From positions 682,001 through 746,000 of the forward strand of contig CBDAQP010000001.1 in assembly GCA_965199245.1 (NCBI GenBank): a stretch of DNA of 64,000 nt, read 5' to 3'. The translations under genes and the position numbers were made by a program. The notes beneath the pieces were generated by a model. It was not told where the DNA came from, ran no database searches, and saw only the letters and a list, made by a program, of their open reading frames with translations. Of this stretch, positions 33,320 through 43,090 are shown one piece after another. This stretch comes from Carbonatibacter sp965199245. Its GTDB lineage: Bacteria; Pseudomonadota; Alphaproteobacteria; Kiloniellales; Kiloniellaceae. The first letter of the stretch is position 1; each line of letters begins with the position of its first letter.

Positions 33320-34273
33320 TCACAGGGACTGACGCCCCATCTCAAGGAACTTGTCGCGCCGTGTCTGGCGCAGCGTCTCCCCATCCTGGGCAGACAGATC
33401 ACGCAACTGTTGTTCCAGTTCATCCCCCAGTGTCTTCATGGTTGTCTGCGGGTCGCGGTGTGCGCCGCCCATTGGCTCGCCAACAACCGCATCAATTACT
33501 CCCAAGGCATCGAGATTTTGCGCCGTGAGTTTCAAGGCTTCGGCGGCATCCCTGGCAAAGTCACCACTGCGCCAGAGAATAGAGGCACAGCCTTCTGGAG
33601 AAATAACAGAATAGATCGCGTGCTCCAGCATCACAACGCGGTTCGCTGCCGCGATGGCAATCGCCCCACCGGAGCCACCTTCGCCAATGATTGTCGCAAT
33701 CAGCGGCGTGCGAATATCCAGACATTTTTCAATGCTACGCGCGATGGCTTCGGACTGACCGCGTTCTTCCGCCCCCACGCCGGGCCACGCCCCGGCCGTA
33801 TCGACAAAGGTCATTACCGGAATTTTAAAGCGTTCCGCCAAATCCATCAGACGAATAGCCTTGCGGTAGCCTTCGGGGCGGGCCATGCCGAAATTATGTT
33901 TGACGCGGCTGGTCATGTCGTTGCCTTTTTCCTGGCCAATGACCACGACCGACTGCCCCCGAAAACGCCCAATTCCCCCCACAATAGCCAAATCTTCGGC
34001 ATAGGCGCGATCCCCGGCAAGGGGACTATAGTCATCAATCAACGCATCAATATAATCGACGCAATGCGGACGGTCTGGATGACGCGCGACTTGCGTTTTT
34101 TGCCAGGCCGACAGGCGGGCATAGGTCTGACGCATCAGCTTATCCGCCTTGGCCTCCAAATGGGCGACTTCTTCGGCGATATTCACATCACCGCTGTCAG
34201 AGAGATGGCGCAGGCCTTCGATTTTTCCTTCTAATTCGGCAATAGGCTTTTCAAAATCAAGGAAACTCTTCAT
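33320..34273 (-). CDS. accA: Acetyl-CoA carboxylase carboxyltransferase subunit alpha
   Basis: AccA forms, with AccD, the carboxyltransferase that makes malonyl-CoA for fatty acid synthesis. It starts SFLDFEKPIAELEGKIEGLR. The conserved core includes QEKGNDMTSRVKHNFGMARP, PVMTFVDTAGAWPGVGAEER and GEGGSGGAIAIAAANRVVML. 317 residues is normal. The gene upstream in the same direction (stop at 34377) encodes a secreted helical protein; the 103-bp gap holds no clear terminator. Confidence 0.96.
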   Translation of the reverse strand: MKSFLDFEKPIAELEGKIEGLRHLSDSGDVNIAEEVAHLEAKADKLMRQTYARLSAWQKTQVARHPDRPHCVDYIDALIDDYSPLAGDRAYAEDLAIVGGIGRFRGQSVVVIGQEKGNDMTSRVKHNFGMARPEGYRKAIRLMDLAERFKIPVMTFVDTAGAWPGVGAEERGQSEAIARSIEKCLDIRTPLIATIIGEGGSGGAIAIAAANRVVMLEHAIYSVISPEGCASILWRSGDFARDAAEALKLTAQNLDALGVIDAVVGEPMGGAHRDPQTTMKTLGDELEQQLRDLSAQDGETLRQTRRDKFLEMGRQSL

Positions 34274-34376
34274 TGTTCAATCTTTTCACAGGTCAATCAC
34301 AGATGCCATCTTGCACAGAAAATGACGGCAACAGCGTGACAACGCAGAGGCCGGGGAAGGTCAGGAAAGATCCAAA

Positions 34377-35084
34377 TCACGACAGACCCGGAATCTGCGC
34401 AACCCGATCTTTGTCAAAATATTCAATCATGCGTCGCCGTTCCTCCCGCGTCATGGCAACCCACAGCGTATCCATGTCCTTTTTAACCCCGGCCATGCCC
34501 GCCAGCAACGCCTTACCATACCAGAGATAGGCTCTTTCGCGTGATGACTGCCTGCGCCGGAATTCCGGCACGATATCCTGCATATACATCCACGCCATCA
34601 TCTCCATGGCCTCTGCATTGCCGTTGAGTGCCGCTGTCTCAATCACGCGAAAATCAGACACAGAGACATCCGCACCGACATCTGCCCCCCCCGCGCGAAC
34701 CGCCGCAATCAAAAATTTCTCAAGCGCACGGGCAAGATTGAGGTTGGCCCTGGAGAGAGACTGTTTCTCCTCCGCACGACGTGCGCGGCTGGACGTAAAG
34801 CTTTTACTGGTGTTCAGCTGCCCCGGCAAATCCCGGCACCACGCCGGGGGCGTGTAGTCCCCCCGACATTCCGCCCAATCGCCCAGGCGGGCCAAACGCA
34901 CGAACGCATCACCCAGCGGAGCAACAGTCGTCGCAGAAAATTTTGAGTCCTCGCGCAACGCAACGGAGTCCTGAGCAAAATCCTGTACGCGCAACTCCTG
35001 GGCACGCAAACCCGACGCCCACAGCGTGACCACGGCAAAAAGCGAGAATAAAAAAAGACGCAAATTTCCCCAAGTGCTACGCAT
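34377..35084 (-). CDS. Secreted hypothetical protein with Sel1-like end
   Basis: The 235-residue protein has a signal peptide (LRLFLFSLFAVVTLWASGLR). The middle is helical and carries a short cysteine-bearing segment (WAECRGDYTPPAWCRDL). The C-terminal 90 residues include NAEAMEMMAWMYMQDIVP and ERAYLWYGKALLAGM, resembling one or two Sel1/TPR-like repeats. A periplasmic scaffold is plausible; the family is not recognised. ATG at 35084 is preferred over a GTG four codons upstream only because the signal fits either. Divergent from cysK. Confidence 0.6.
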   Translation of the reverse strand: MRSTWGNLRLFLFSLFAVVTLWASGLRAQELRVQDFAQDSVALREDSKFSATTVAPLGDAFVRLARLGDWAECRGDYTPPAWCRDLPGQLNTSKSFTSSRARRAEEKQSLSRANLNLARALEKFLIAAVRAGGADVGADVSVSDFRVIETAALNGNAEAMEMMAWMYMQDIVPEFRRRQSSRERAYLWYGKALLAGMAGVKKDMDTLWVAMTREERRRMIEYFDKDRVAQIPGLS

Positions 35085-35234
35085 ACCTTGCCACACTCAT
35101 CAATAGAACAAAAAACAACAGGACTAATCCATTGTCCCCATACGCCATATTCACTGGACAGGTCAAGAATATTTTGTCAGAAGCGTTTCTGATGCCTCTC
35201 ATTATGGGGCAAAGTGCGGGAATTGAGGAAGACA

Positions 35235-36236
35235 ATGGACTATCGCGACGGCTTTATCGCCACAATCGGCAAAACACCCCTGATTAAACTCCGCACTGCA
35301 TCGGCGCAAACAGGGTGCACCATTTTGGGCAAAGCAGAGTTCCTCAATCCGGGCGGGTCGGTCAAGGATCGTGCGGCCTGGGCGATTGTCAAAGCCGCAG
35401 AGGACTCAGGTGCCCTGCGCCCTGGTGGGGTCATTGTCGAAGGCACCGCAGGGAATACAGGCATTGGACTCGCCCTTGTGGCGCGTGCGCGGGGCTATCG
35501 CTGTACCATCGTCATTCCCGATACACAGTCACGAGAAAAAAAGGACATGCTCCGCCTGTGCGGGGCTGATTTGATCGAGGTTCCGGCTGTCCCCTACAAA
35601 AATCCGGACAACTATGTTCATGCCTCCCACAGATTGGCAGAAGACATCAACACCCGCGATGAAAAGGGCGCGATCTGGGCCAACCAGTTTGACAACACTG
35701 CCAATCGGGATGGACACCGCGACACTACAGCTCGTGAAATCTGGCACCAGACAAATGGTCAGATTGATGGCTTTATCTGCGCCGTTGGCACAGGCGGCAC
35801 CCTCGCAGGTGTCGCCGCAGGTCTGCGCGGGTTTCGCCCAAATGTGAAAATCGGACTCGCCGACCCGATGGGGGCAGCCCTGTTTAGCTATTACAACACG
35901 GGTGAATTGGCGGCGACGGGATCGTCCATCACCGAAGGAATCGGACAGGGGCGCATCACAGCCAATCTGGATGGCTTGCAGATCGATTATCCGTTTCAAA
36001 TTCCCGACGAAGAGGCCATGCCGATCCTTTTTGACCTTTTTGAAAAAGAATCGCTGTGTCTGGGTACATCAAGCGGGGTCAATGTCGCCGGGGCCATTCG
36101 CATGGCAAAAAAAATGGGGCCAGGTCACACCCTTGTCACTATCCTGTGCGATTCGGGGACGCGCTACAGCAGTAAAATTTACAACGCGGGCTTTCTGCGC
36201 GACAAAGGCCTCACCGTTCCGGCGTGGATCCGTTAA
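35235..36236 (+). CDS. cysK: Cysteine synthase (O-acetylserine sulfhydrylase)
   Basis: A PLP enzyme making cysteine from O-acetylserine and sulfide. The PLP lysine lies in FLNPGGSVKDRAAWAIVKA; the substrate loop is VEGTAGNTGIGLALVA and the phosphate-binding glycine loop is AVGTGGTLAGVAAGL. C-terminal TILCDSGTRYSSKIYN is as in cysteine synthases of the alpha/beta-proteobacterial group. ATG with GAGGAAG upstream. The sulfurtransferase gene starts on the base after its stop, so the two are co-translated. Confidence 0.93.
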   Translation: MDYRDGFIATIGKTPLIKLRTASAQTGCTILGKAEFLNPGGSVKDRAAWAIVKAAEDSGALRPGGVIVEGTAGNTGIGLALVARARGYRCTIVIPDTQSREKKDMLRLCGADLIEVPAVPYKNPDNYVHASHRLAEDINTRDEKGAIWANQFDNTANRDGHRDTTAREIWHQTNGQIDGFICAVGTGGTLAGVAAGLRGFRPNVKIGLADPMGAALFSYYNTGELAATGSSITEGIGQGRITANLDGLQIDYPFQIPDEEAMPILFDLFEKESLCLGTSSGVNVAGAIRMAKKMGPGHTLVTILCDSGTRYSSKIYNAGFLRDKGLTVPAWIR

Positions 36237-37097
36237 ATGGACAACTCACAGCTTGTCAGCACTGCATGGCTGGATGACAACAGGCACAATCATAACCTGC
36301 GGATTGTCGATGCCTCTTTCTACCTGCCAGGCGAACAACAAAACGCGCTGTCCTTGTTTGAAGAGACCCGCATTGGGGGGGCTGTTTTTTTCGACATTGC
36401 AACCATCACAGATCACAACACAGACCTCCCTCACATGGTGCCGTCTGCATCTGATTTTGCTGCAAAGACAGCTGCCCTTGGTCTGGGCGCGGATCACCAG
36501 CTTGTGATCTATGACCAGCGGGGTATTTTTTCCGCCCCGCGCTGTTGGTGGATGTTTCGCTTCTTTGGACACCCAAAGGTACGGGTTTTAGATGGCGGTC
36601 TGCCCAAATGGATCGCAGAAAATCGTCCCCTTGAAAGCGGCAAAGCCCAGCGTTCCCCACCTGCTCAAACGCCGCTGGACGCACAGACAGAACCCCGTTT
36701 GATTGCAACCCGTGACGACATTTTAAACCTTTTGACACAGGAATTTCCCTCTGCCCGCATCCTTGATGCCCGCGCGGCGGGGCGTTTTACCGGAACCACC
36801 CCCGAACCACGACCGAACCTGCGCGCGGGTCACATTCCGGGCAGTCACAACCTGCCCTTTGACCGGCTCTTATCCCCGGACGGCACCATGAAAAGCCGCC
36901 CTGAACTGGAACAAATTTTTAAAAACTGCAGTCTTGAACCGGGGCAGACAGTCATCACCACCTGTGGGTCAGGTGTCACGGCCGCCATCCTGGCACTGGC
37001 CCTTGCCGAAATCGGGCAGAATCAGGTCGCAGTTTATGATGGCTCCTGGGCCGAATGGGGACGGCCCGGCTCCACACCTGTTGACTCGGCCCTATAG
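36237..37097 (+). CDS. sseA: Sulfurtransferase (3-mercaptopyruvate/rhodanese type)
   Basis: Two rhodanese domains in tandem: the first contains DHQLVIYDQRGIFSAPRCWW and VLDGGLPKWI, the second ILDARAAGRFTGTTPEPRPN and the active loop TTCGSGVTAAI with the catalytic cysteine in CGSGVT, the mercaptopyruvate type rather than CRKGVT of thiosulfate rhodanese. It follows cysK with no gap, tying both to cysteine and sulfur transfer. Its last 64 bp overlap the convergent phosphotransferase gene, an unusually long antisense overlap. Confidence 0.9.
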   Translation: MDNSQLVSTAWLDDNRHNHNLRIVDASFYLPGEQQNALSLFEETRIGGAVFFDIATITDHNTDLPHMVPSASDFAAKTAALGLGADHQLVIYDQRGIFSAPRCWWMFRFFGHPKVRVLDGGLPKWIAENRPLESGKAQRSPPAQTPLDAQTEPRLIATRDDILNLLTQEFPSARILDARAAGRFTGTTPEPRPNLRAGHIPGSHNLPFDRLLSPDGTMKSRPELEQIFKNCSLEPGQTVITTCGSGVTAAILALALAEIGQNQVAVYDGSWAEWGRPGSTPVDSAL

Positions 37098-38401
37098 GGA
37101 TTTTTTCGGGTCGGGTCTCCATTGACAAGCTGACAGTGAACAGCCCCCAGCGCATGGGGGGAGACAAGGGATAAAACCCAATGATTAAGCCGACGAAAGC
37201 GACACAGGGGCGGGCCTGTGAGTTGCGGTAAAACGGCCCGATCCAGTCGCGCCGTCATCTGTGCAATCCGACTGATCTGCACCTGTGATCCCGGGCGGGT
37301 TTTCAGGACAGCCAGCTGATGGCGGAGCCGCCCCAACAGCTGCACCGGATTAGGAGGCTCTCCCCCCGCAACAGGGTCACGGTACATCAAATCAAGGATC
37401 CACTCTGCGGCCTCGAAAGGCCGAATCAAGCCCGTCAGCCCCAGATCAGGATCACGGGAGCCACGGTCAAAAAAACGCGCGCCCTGAGCCTGCGCGATGA
37501 CCCACCATTTCACCAGCGCGACCACCTGCCAAAAAGTCAAACCCTCAATGTCACAACCGTAACAGTCGCGCAAAAGTTCAAGCGACCCCAGACCGCCCGC
37601 AGGTTCCCCCCCATAGCACCAAACAGGGGCGCAGAACCATCCCAGATCAACCGCAGGCGGGGCCAGTTCTGCAAACTCCCAATCCAAAAGCGTACAGCTC
37701 CGCCCCCCCTCAACAAGAATATTACCCACCCTAAAATCACCGTGCGACGGGCAGAGCCTGTTCATTCCTACAGACCACGACTGTTCTTCAACGACGGATA
37801 ACTGCGCCATCATCCACGCCTGGCATAGCGACAAAAACGCCGTGTCCTGTTTCAAATTCACCAAGGTCGCAAAGCAGTCGGCGAGAAAGGCCAAAACCCA
37901 AGCCCGCACCGGACTGAAACCCTGTGCCAAAAAACGACGCGTCGCCCCCACGGGCACAACAAAAGAGTCCAGCGGCACAGCTTGAAGGCGCAAGAGCATC
38001 TGCACAAGGTCACATAGCACGGATTGCCTCTGTGCCGGGGCAAGGGCCAGAATGGTCGTCACATCTGTCGTCCCGGGCACAAAATCCATGACAAGGCATT
38101 TTTGCCCCAACGCCCCCTGAAACAAACGACGAAAACGTGGCACAGCAATCCCCGCGCGCGCCGCAGTTTGCAGAACACGTGCCTCACCCACCGCATCAGA
38201 CGACAACGGCAACGCAGGCCCCCAACAGGCGGATTCAGGGGCCAGACGCACAACACAGCGTTCCGGTTCTGCGCGTGGGCTGTCCCGCCACTCAAAAAAC
38301 CAGTTATCCCGAACCGCCCCCCCCGCCAAGAGGCGCAGGCACGTCACCTGCCCCCCTAAAGATTGCTCAAGGGTCTGGACAAGATCAGCCTCATCCCTCA
38401 T
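37034..38401 (-). CDS. Phosphotransferase family protein (APH-like)
   Basis: The 455-residue protein has the aminoglycoside-phosphotransferase fold: VLVMDF-like hinge at KCLVMDFVPGTTDVTT, catalytic loop LCPSHGDFRVGNILVEGG (H-G-D-x-x-x-x-N), and LLDWEFAELAPPAVDLGWF in the metal-binding position. It resembles the broad acyl-CoA-dehydrogenase-linked phosphotransferase group more than resistance enzymes. It is not the AmgK sugar kinase expected near murU in related genomes. The natural substrate is unknown. It converges on sseA and its C-terminal 20 codons overlap that gene. Confidence 0.8.
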   Translation of the reverse strand: MRDEADLVQTLEQSLGGQVTCLRLLAGGAVRDNWFFEWRDSPRAEPERCVVRLAPESACWGPALPLSSDAVGEARVLQTAARAGIAVPRFRRLFQGALGQKCLVMDFVPGTTDVTTILALAPAQRQSVLCDLVQMLLRLQAVPLDSFVVPVGATRRFLAQGFSPVRAWVLAFLADCFATLVNLKQDTAFLSLCQAWMMAQLSVVEEQSWSVGMNRLCPSHGDFRVGNILVEGGRSCTLLDWEFAELAPPAVDLGWFCAPVWCYGGEPAGGLGSLELLRDCYGCDIEGLTFWQVVALVKWWVIAQAQGARFFDRGSRDPDLGLTGLIRPFEAAEWILDLMYRDPVAGGEPPNPVQLLGRLRHQLAVLKTRPGSQVQISRIAQMTARLDRAVLPQLTGPPLCRFRRLNHWVLSLVSPHALGAVHCQLVNGDPTRKNPYRAESTGVEPGRPHSAQEPS

Positions 38402-38422
38402 TTTTCCTCAAAGTGTGACATT

Positions 38423-39130
38423 ATGAAAGCCCAAAACCAGGTAAAAATTGTGACAACAGAACAATCCCCGCCGCCCTGTCTTGATTTAGGGCTGTTTCTC
38501 GACCCCATCTGTCCATGGTGTTATATCGGTTATATCCGCGCCCAAAAAGCCTTAAGCCTCCGCCCGGATTTTCGGGTGCGGTGGCGGTGGTTTGCGTTTC
38601 AGCTCAACCCCACCATGCCCGCAGAAGGCATGGCACGGCGTGCCTATCTGCGCGGCAAGTTCGGGACAGAAGCCAGTTCTGTTTACAACCAGATTGAACA
38701 GAGCGCACAGGCAGAGGGCCTGAATTTAAACCTGGAGGCCATCACACGTACTCCCAATAGTCTTTCTGCACTCCAACTCATTTACGATGCAGAGCAACAG
38801 GGGCAGGGCGAAGCAATGGTTACCCGCCTCTTTCGCGCATTTTTCCACGACGGGCAAGACATCGGCGACCGGGCGATACTTTATCAGCTCGGACGAGAGG
38901 TCGGTTTGGACAGGTTAGACAGCCTTTTTACCGACAACAGACACCGCACTGCTGTGCAACAACAAGACCACAACGCGCGTCACAGCGGGCTGAGTGCTGT
39001 TCCCTGCTTCGTCGTCAACGGACGGCATGTCCTCCCCGGGGCGCAGTCCCCAAACGCCATCGCAGCACTTTTGGATATTGGGTGGCAAGAGGTCTTGACA
39101 GACTCTGATTCTTTACGCCCCGCAACCTAG
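38423..39130 (+). CDS. DsbA-family oxidoreductase (FrnE-like)
   Basis: A thioredoxin-fold protein of 235 residues with active motif CPWC in FLDPICPWCYIGYIRAQKAL, a helical insert, and the cis-proline loop SAVPCFVVNGRHVLPGAQS. This is the FrnE/2-hydroxychromene isomerase-like group of cytoplasmic DsbA relatives; no signal peptide is present. The group is associated with disulfide exchange under oxidative stress. The ATG is 21 bp from the divergent phosphotransferase start. Its end overlaps the convergent mfd gene by 18 bp. Confidence 0.88.
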   Translation: MKAQNQVKIVTTEQSPPPCLDLGLFLDPICPWCYIGYIRAQKALSLRPDFRVRWRWFAFQLNPTMPAEGMARRAYLRGKFGTEASSVYNQIEQSAQAEGLNLNLEAITRTPNSLSALQLIYDAEQQGQGEAMVTRLFRAFFHDGQDIGDRAILYQLGREVGLDRLDSLFTDNRHRTAVQQQDHNARHSGLSAVPCFVVNGRHVLPGAQSPNAIAALLDIGWQEVLTDSDSLRPAT

Positions 39131-42100
39131 ATCTGCCCTTTTAACCAGTTCATCCATCATCATACGAACACCAGTGAGACGGGTTTGGGTTGTCTCCCAC
39201 GACCGACGGTAAACCAGTTTTTGATCTGGTCTGATTTTGACGTTTCCGGGGTCTTCTGCCATCCAGGCGAGTAGAACATCAGGGCGTGCAAAATGGTCAT
39301 CACGAAATGACAGAACCGCCCCCATCGGGCCAGCATCAATTCGCTCAACGCCCGCTTGACGACAGAGGCCCTTAATCATGATAATTTGGAGCAGATTTTC
39401 AACCTCATCCGGCAATGGGCCAAAACGATCAATCAACTCCGCCGCAAAGGCATCAATTTCTGCGCGTGTGTGAAACGTGCTCAAACGACGATAAAGACCC
39501 ATACGGAGATTCAAATCAGCAACATAATGATCGGGAATCAGGACAGACGCCCCGATCGTGATGGTCGGCGACCACTCCCCCCCTTGATTATCCTGATCTG
39601 TGCGGGAATTTTTAAGGGTCGCAACAGCTTCTTCGAGCATCTGTTGATAAAGTTCAACCCCGACTTCGCGGATATGTCCTGACTGCTCATCCCCAAGGAG
39701 ATTACCTGCCCCGCGAATATCCATATCGTGGCTGGCAAGAGTAAAGCCCGCCCCCAAGCTATCAAGTGTCTGCATCACATCGAGACGTTTTTGAGCAGAT
39801 GTGCTCAGTGTCTTGTTCGTCGGCAGGGTCAAATAGCAATAGCCACGCGCACGCGCACGCCCAATTCGCCCCCTGATTTGATAAAGCTGGGACAACCCAA
39901 AAAGATCAGACCGATGCACAATCATCGTATTGGCAGAAGGAATATCCAGCCCCGACTCAATAATGTTGGTCGAAATCAAAACGTCATAATGATGATCTGT
40001 GAAGGCTGTCATCACGTCTTCGAGGTCGCGGGCGGCAAGCTGACCATGGGCGACGCAGATTTTGACCTCGGGAACCAGAGCCGCAATCCGCTCGTGCAAA
40101 TCACGCAGGTCTGAGAGGCGCGGGCAAACATAAAAACTCTGCCCGCCGCGATAATGTTCACGCAAGAGGGCTTCGCGAATAACGACAGGATCAAACGGCA
40201 AAACAAAGGTTCGCGCGGCAAGGCGATCCACGGGCGGTGTCGCAATCAGGCTCATCTCCTTCACCCCGGAAAGCGACATCTGCAAGGTGCGCGGAATGGG
40301 CGTTGCCGATAGTGTCAAAACATGAAGATCACTTTTCATGTCCTTGAGGCGTTCCTTTTGCTTCACGCCAAAATGCTGTTCTTCGTCAATAATCAACAAC
40401 CCCGGATCCAAAAAGGTCACGGATTTTGCCAACACAGCATGGGTTCCGATGACAATATCAACCGTCCCATCCGCGAGGCCCGCGCGGGTGTCGCGTTGAT
40501 CCTTCGCACAAACCAGGCGCGAGAGCTGTCTAATCTGCACAGGCAACCCCCGAAAGCGTTCAGTGAAACTTTTCGTGTGTTGGCGGGCCAACAGGGTTGT
40601 TGGCACAACAACAACGACCTGCTTTCCACTCATCGCGACCAAAAACGCGGCCCGCAGGGCAACTTCTGTTTTGCCAAAGCCAACATCACCACAGATCAGC
40701 CGATCCATGGGACGCCCAGAACGCAAATCCGCAAAGACATCCTCAATCGCATGAAGCTGGTCATCGGTTTCGCCAAAGGGAAAGCGGGCGGCAAATTCAT
40801 CATAAAGCCCAACCGGACAGTCAAGGGGCTCAGCCGTTTTCAGCAGCCGATCCGCCGCCGTACGAATCAAATGATGTGCAATGGCCCGAATGCGTTCCTT
40901 GACCTTTGCCTTTCTGGCTTGCCACCCCACACCACCCAGTTTGTCGGGTTCTGCTCCGCAGTCTTCCGCACCATAGCGAGAGAGAACATCGATATTTTCC
41001 ACAGGCACAAAAAGCCGATCACCACCTTGATAAACCACCGCAATACAGTCATGCGGCGCACCGCCAACGGCAATGGTTTCCAGTCCAACATACTGACCAA
41101 TTCCATGTTCCGCATGGACGACATAATCGCGTTCTTGCAGTGCGGACACCTCTGTCAGGAAATTTTCCGTCTTGCGCTTGCGCCGTTTGGCAGAGCGAAC
41201 CAGACGCTCGCCCAGAATATCCTGTTCGCTCAGGAAAAGGAATCCTCCCCTCTTTTTGGGCTGTTGTTCCGTGTCAAGGGGGGGGATGACAAAACCATGC
41301 ACCAGCCCCATGGTCAGAAAATGAACACGCCCCCCCTGTTGGCGCGCCAGGTCTGTCCAGCTGACAACAGGGGCGGTTTTTTTTAAGCCGTGTTCCGTGA
41401 GCACCGTTTCCAGGCGGTCGCGCGACCCATCTGAACAGCCCGTCACCACCACCTGAAAACCATCACGTTGGAACATACGCACACAATCCAATACAGCATC
41501 ATAGAGGTTCAGATCATCGCGTGTGCGCACGGCAGCAAAGTCAGGCCCCCGCCGCCCGCCACAGGACAGGTGATTCGGAGCATCGGGCAAATCAAACGGC
41601 GACAAACGCACCACGGCGCGGGCCGCCAACAGTGCGTCAAGGCTTTGTGCAGACAGAAAAAGTGTCTCAACAGGAATGGGGTTATAGGGTGTCCCGCCAA
41701 CTGTTTCCATGTCTTTACGTGCTGTATAAAAATCGGCAATGACATCGCGGCGGGCCTGAGCTGCCTCATCAAACTGATGATCCAAACTCATGAAGGCATC
41801 GGGCAGATAGTCCAAAAAATGCACCAGCTGATCTGGATAGAACAACGGCAACCAGTGTTCCATGCCGGCATAGGCGCGGCCTTCGGAAATGGCGTGATAG
41901 AGCGGATCATCTCGTACAGAAGTGCCAAAGGTCGCCCGATAACCCTGGCGAAAGGCGGCAATGGTGCTGTCATCGAGGATGACCTCACTCACTGGCCCCA
42001 ACTCCAGGCATACAACAGGGTCTGTGGTCAACTGGCTGAGCGGATCAAAATGGCGCAAACCGTCAAGCTCATCGCCAAAAAAATCAAGCCGTACAGGATT

Positions 42101-42628
42101 GTCCTGCCCCGCAGGGAAAACATCAATAATTCCACCACGGACGGCAAATTCACCCGGATCACTAACCGTATCGCTGCGAAGGTAACCATTGGTGGTGAAA
42201 AAATGCAACAGCTGGTCTTGCGGCAGGGAAATCCCTGTCATCAGTCTCAACACCCGCGCATGAAACAGTTCTGGCGGGGGAACTTTCTGCACAAAGGCAT
42301 TAACCGTCGTTAAAATCACCGCTGGCCCACGCACCCGCGACAAGGCACCAAGGGCTTGCACACGCCGGGCCAACAGATCACGATTGGGGGACACACGATC
42401 ATAGGGCAAACAATCCCACGCGGGCAAAGACACCACTGTCAGATCAGGGGCAAAGAACAGTAAACCTTCGCGCAGGGCCGCAACCCGATTATCATCGCGT
42501 GCGACATGAACGACAGGGGCATTCTGGCGACAGGCCAGTTCGGCCAAAACCAACGCATCATATCCTTCGGGACAGCCCCCCAAATGGTAGTCATCCCCGG
42601 CCTTTAAACGCAGATCAACAGGTCCCAT
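39113..42628 (-). CDS. mfd: Transcription-repair coupling factor
   Basis: Mfd removes stalled RNA polymerase and recruits UvrA. The 1171-residue protein has UvrB-like N-terminal domains (FAVRGGIIDVFPAGQDNPVR), the RNA-polymerase-interacting region (YVVHAEHGIGQYVGLETI), and a RecG-like translocase with ICGDVGFGKTEVALRAAF, LIIDEEQHFGV and SATPIPRTLQMSL. The C-terminal TRCF domain follows. ATG at 42628 lies after GGGGTGGGG. It is 26 bp downstream of sdhE, the usual alphaproteobacterial order. recG lies divergently just beyond. Confidence 0.96.
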   Translation of the reverse strand: MGPVDLRLKAGDDYHLGGCPEGYDALVLAELACRQNAPVVHVARDDNRVAALREGLLFFAPDLTVVSLPAWDCLPYDRVSPNRDLLARRVQALGALSRVRGPAVILTTVNAFVQKVPPPELFHARVLRLMTGISLPQDQLLHFFTTNGYLRSDTVSDPGEFAVRGGIIDVFPAGQDNPVRLDFFGDELDGLRHFDPLSQLTTDPVVCLELGPVSEVILDDSTIAAFRQGYRATFGTSVRDDPLYHAISEGRAYAGMEHWLPLFYPDQLVHFLDYLPDAFMSLDHQFDEAAQARRDVIADFYTARKDMETVGGTPYNPIPVETLFLSAQSLDALLAARAVVRLSPFDLPDAPNHLSCGGRRGPDFAAVRTRDDLNLYDAVLDCVRMFQRDGFQVVVTGCSDGSRDRLETVLTEHGLKKTAPVVSWTDLARQQGGRVHFLTMGLVHGFVIPPLDTEQQPKKRGGFLFLSEQDILGERLVRSAKRRKRKTENFLTEVSALQERDYVVHAEHGIGQYVGLETIAVGGAPHDCIAVVYQGGDRLFVPVENIDVLSRYGAEDCGAEPDKLGGVGWQARKAKVKERIRAIAHHLIRTAADRLLKTAEPLDCPVGLYDEFAARFPFGETDDQLHAIEDVFADLRSGRPMDRLICGDVGFGKTEVALRAAFLVAMSGKQVVVVVPTTLLARQHTKSFTERFRGLPVQIRQLSRLVCAKDQRDTRAGLADGTVDIVIGTHAVLAKSVTFLDPGLLIIDEEQHFGVKQKERLKDMKSDLHVLTLSATPIPRTLQMSLSGVKEMSLIATPPVDRLAARTFVLPFDPVVIREALLREHYRGGQSFYVCPRLSDLRDLHERIAALVPEVKICVAHGQLAARDLEDVMTAFTDHHYDVLISTNIIESGLDIPSANTMIVHRSDLFGLSQLYQIRGRIGRARARGYCYLTLPTNKTLSTSAQKRLDVMQTLDSLGAGFTLASHDMDIRGAGNLLGDEQSGHIREVGVELYQQMLEEAVATLKNSRTDQDNQGGEWSPTITIGASVLIPDHYVADLNLRMGLYRRLSTFHTRAEIDAFAAELIDRFGPLPDEVENLLQIIMIKGLCRQAGVERIDAGPMGAVLSFRDDHFARPDVLLAWMAEDPGNVKIRPDQKLVYRRSWETTQTRLTGVRMMMDELVKRADLGCGA

Positions 42629-42654
42629 CACCCCACCCCCACCAATACGACAAA

Positions 42655-42933
42655 TCAATCACCCCTTTGACCGTCGTAAAACTGCAACAGACGATCCATC
42701 ACCGCATCACGTTCGAACGCCGGACAAACCTGCACACCCGTCATCCACGCTATCAACAACGGATCGGAACGGTCAAGAAGCGCATCAAATAATGCAAGTT
42801 CTTCGGCGGTCATCGACTCGAGGTAGTTATCGGCAAACCCCCCCAACAACAAATCTGCTTCGCGGGTTCCCCGATGCCAACTGCGAAAGCGGAGCCGCTT
42901 ACGACAGGTTTCGAGGTCAACTTTTTCGGGCAT
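42655..42933 (-). CDS. sdhE: FAD assembly factor SdhE
   Basis: SdhE helps attach FAD covalently to succinate dehydrogenase SdhA. The 92-residue protein keeps the RGxxE motif in FRSWHRGTREADLLLGGFAD and the acidic helix MTAEELALFDALLDRSDPLL. ATG at 42933 has AAGG upstream. Small genes of this family typically sit between recG and mfd in alphaproteobacteria, as here. Confidence 0.92.
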   Translation of the reverse strand: MPEKVDLETCRKRLRFRSWHRGTREADLLLGGFADNYLESMTAEELALFDALLDRSDPLLIAWMTGVQVCPAFERDAVMDRLLQFYDGQRGD

Positions 42934-43090
42934 GGGCAAAACCTTCAAAAACCAGACAAAAATACCCCATAAAGAACAGCCGATAAAAACGGGGGACAGA
43001 TGACGTGCAAACAGCTATATGTCTATAAAATAGGACAGGTCGCAAGGGCAAGGCCCGCCACGACGAAAACGCACGAACAGAGGGAAAACC

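Noticed and set aside
34377..35084. Assignment as a peptidase or specific enzyme
   Set aside because: Only a signal peptide and Sel1-like helices are visible; no catalytic motif was found.
37034..38401. Antibiotic-resistance aminoglycoside phosphotransferase
   Set aside because: The fold is shared, but the sequence fits the broad housekeeping phosphotransferase group and the context is chromosomal core genes.
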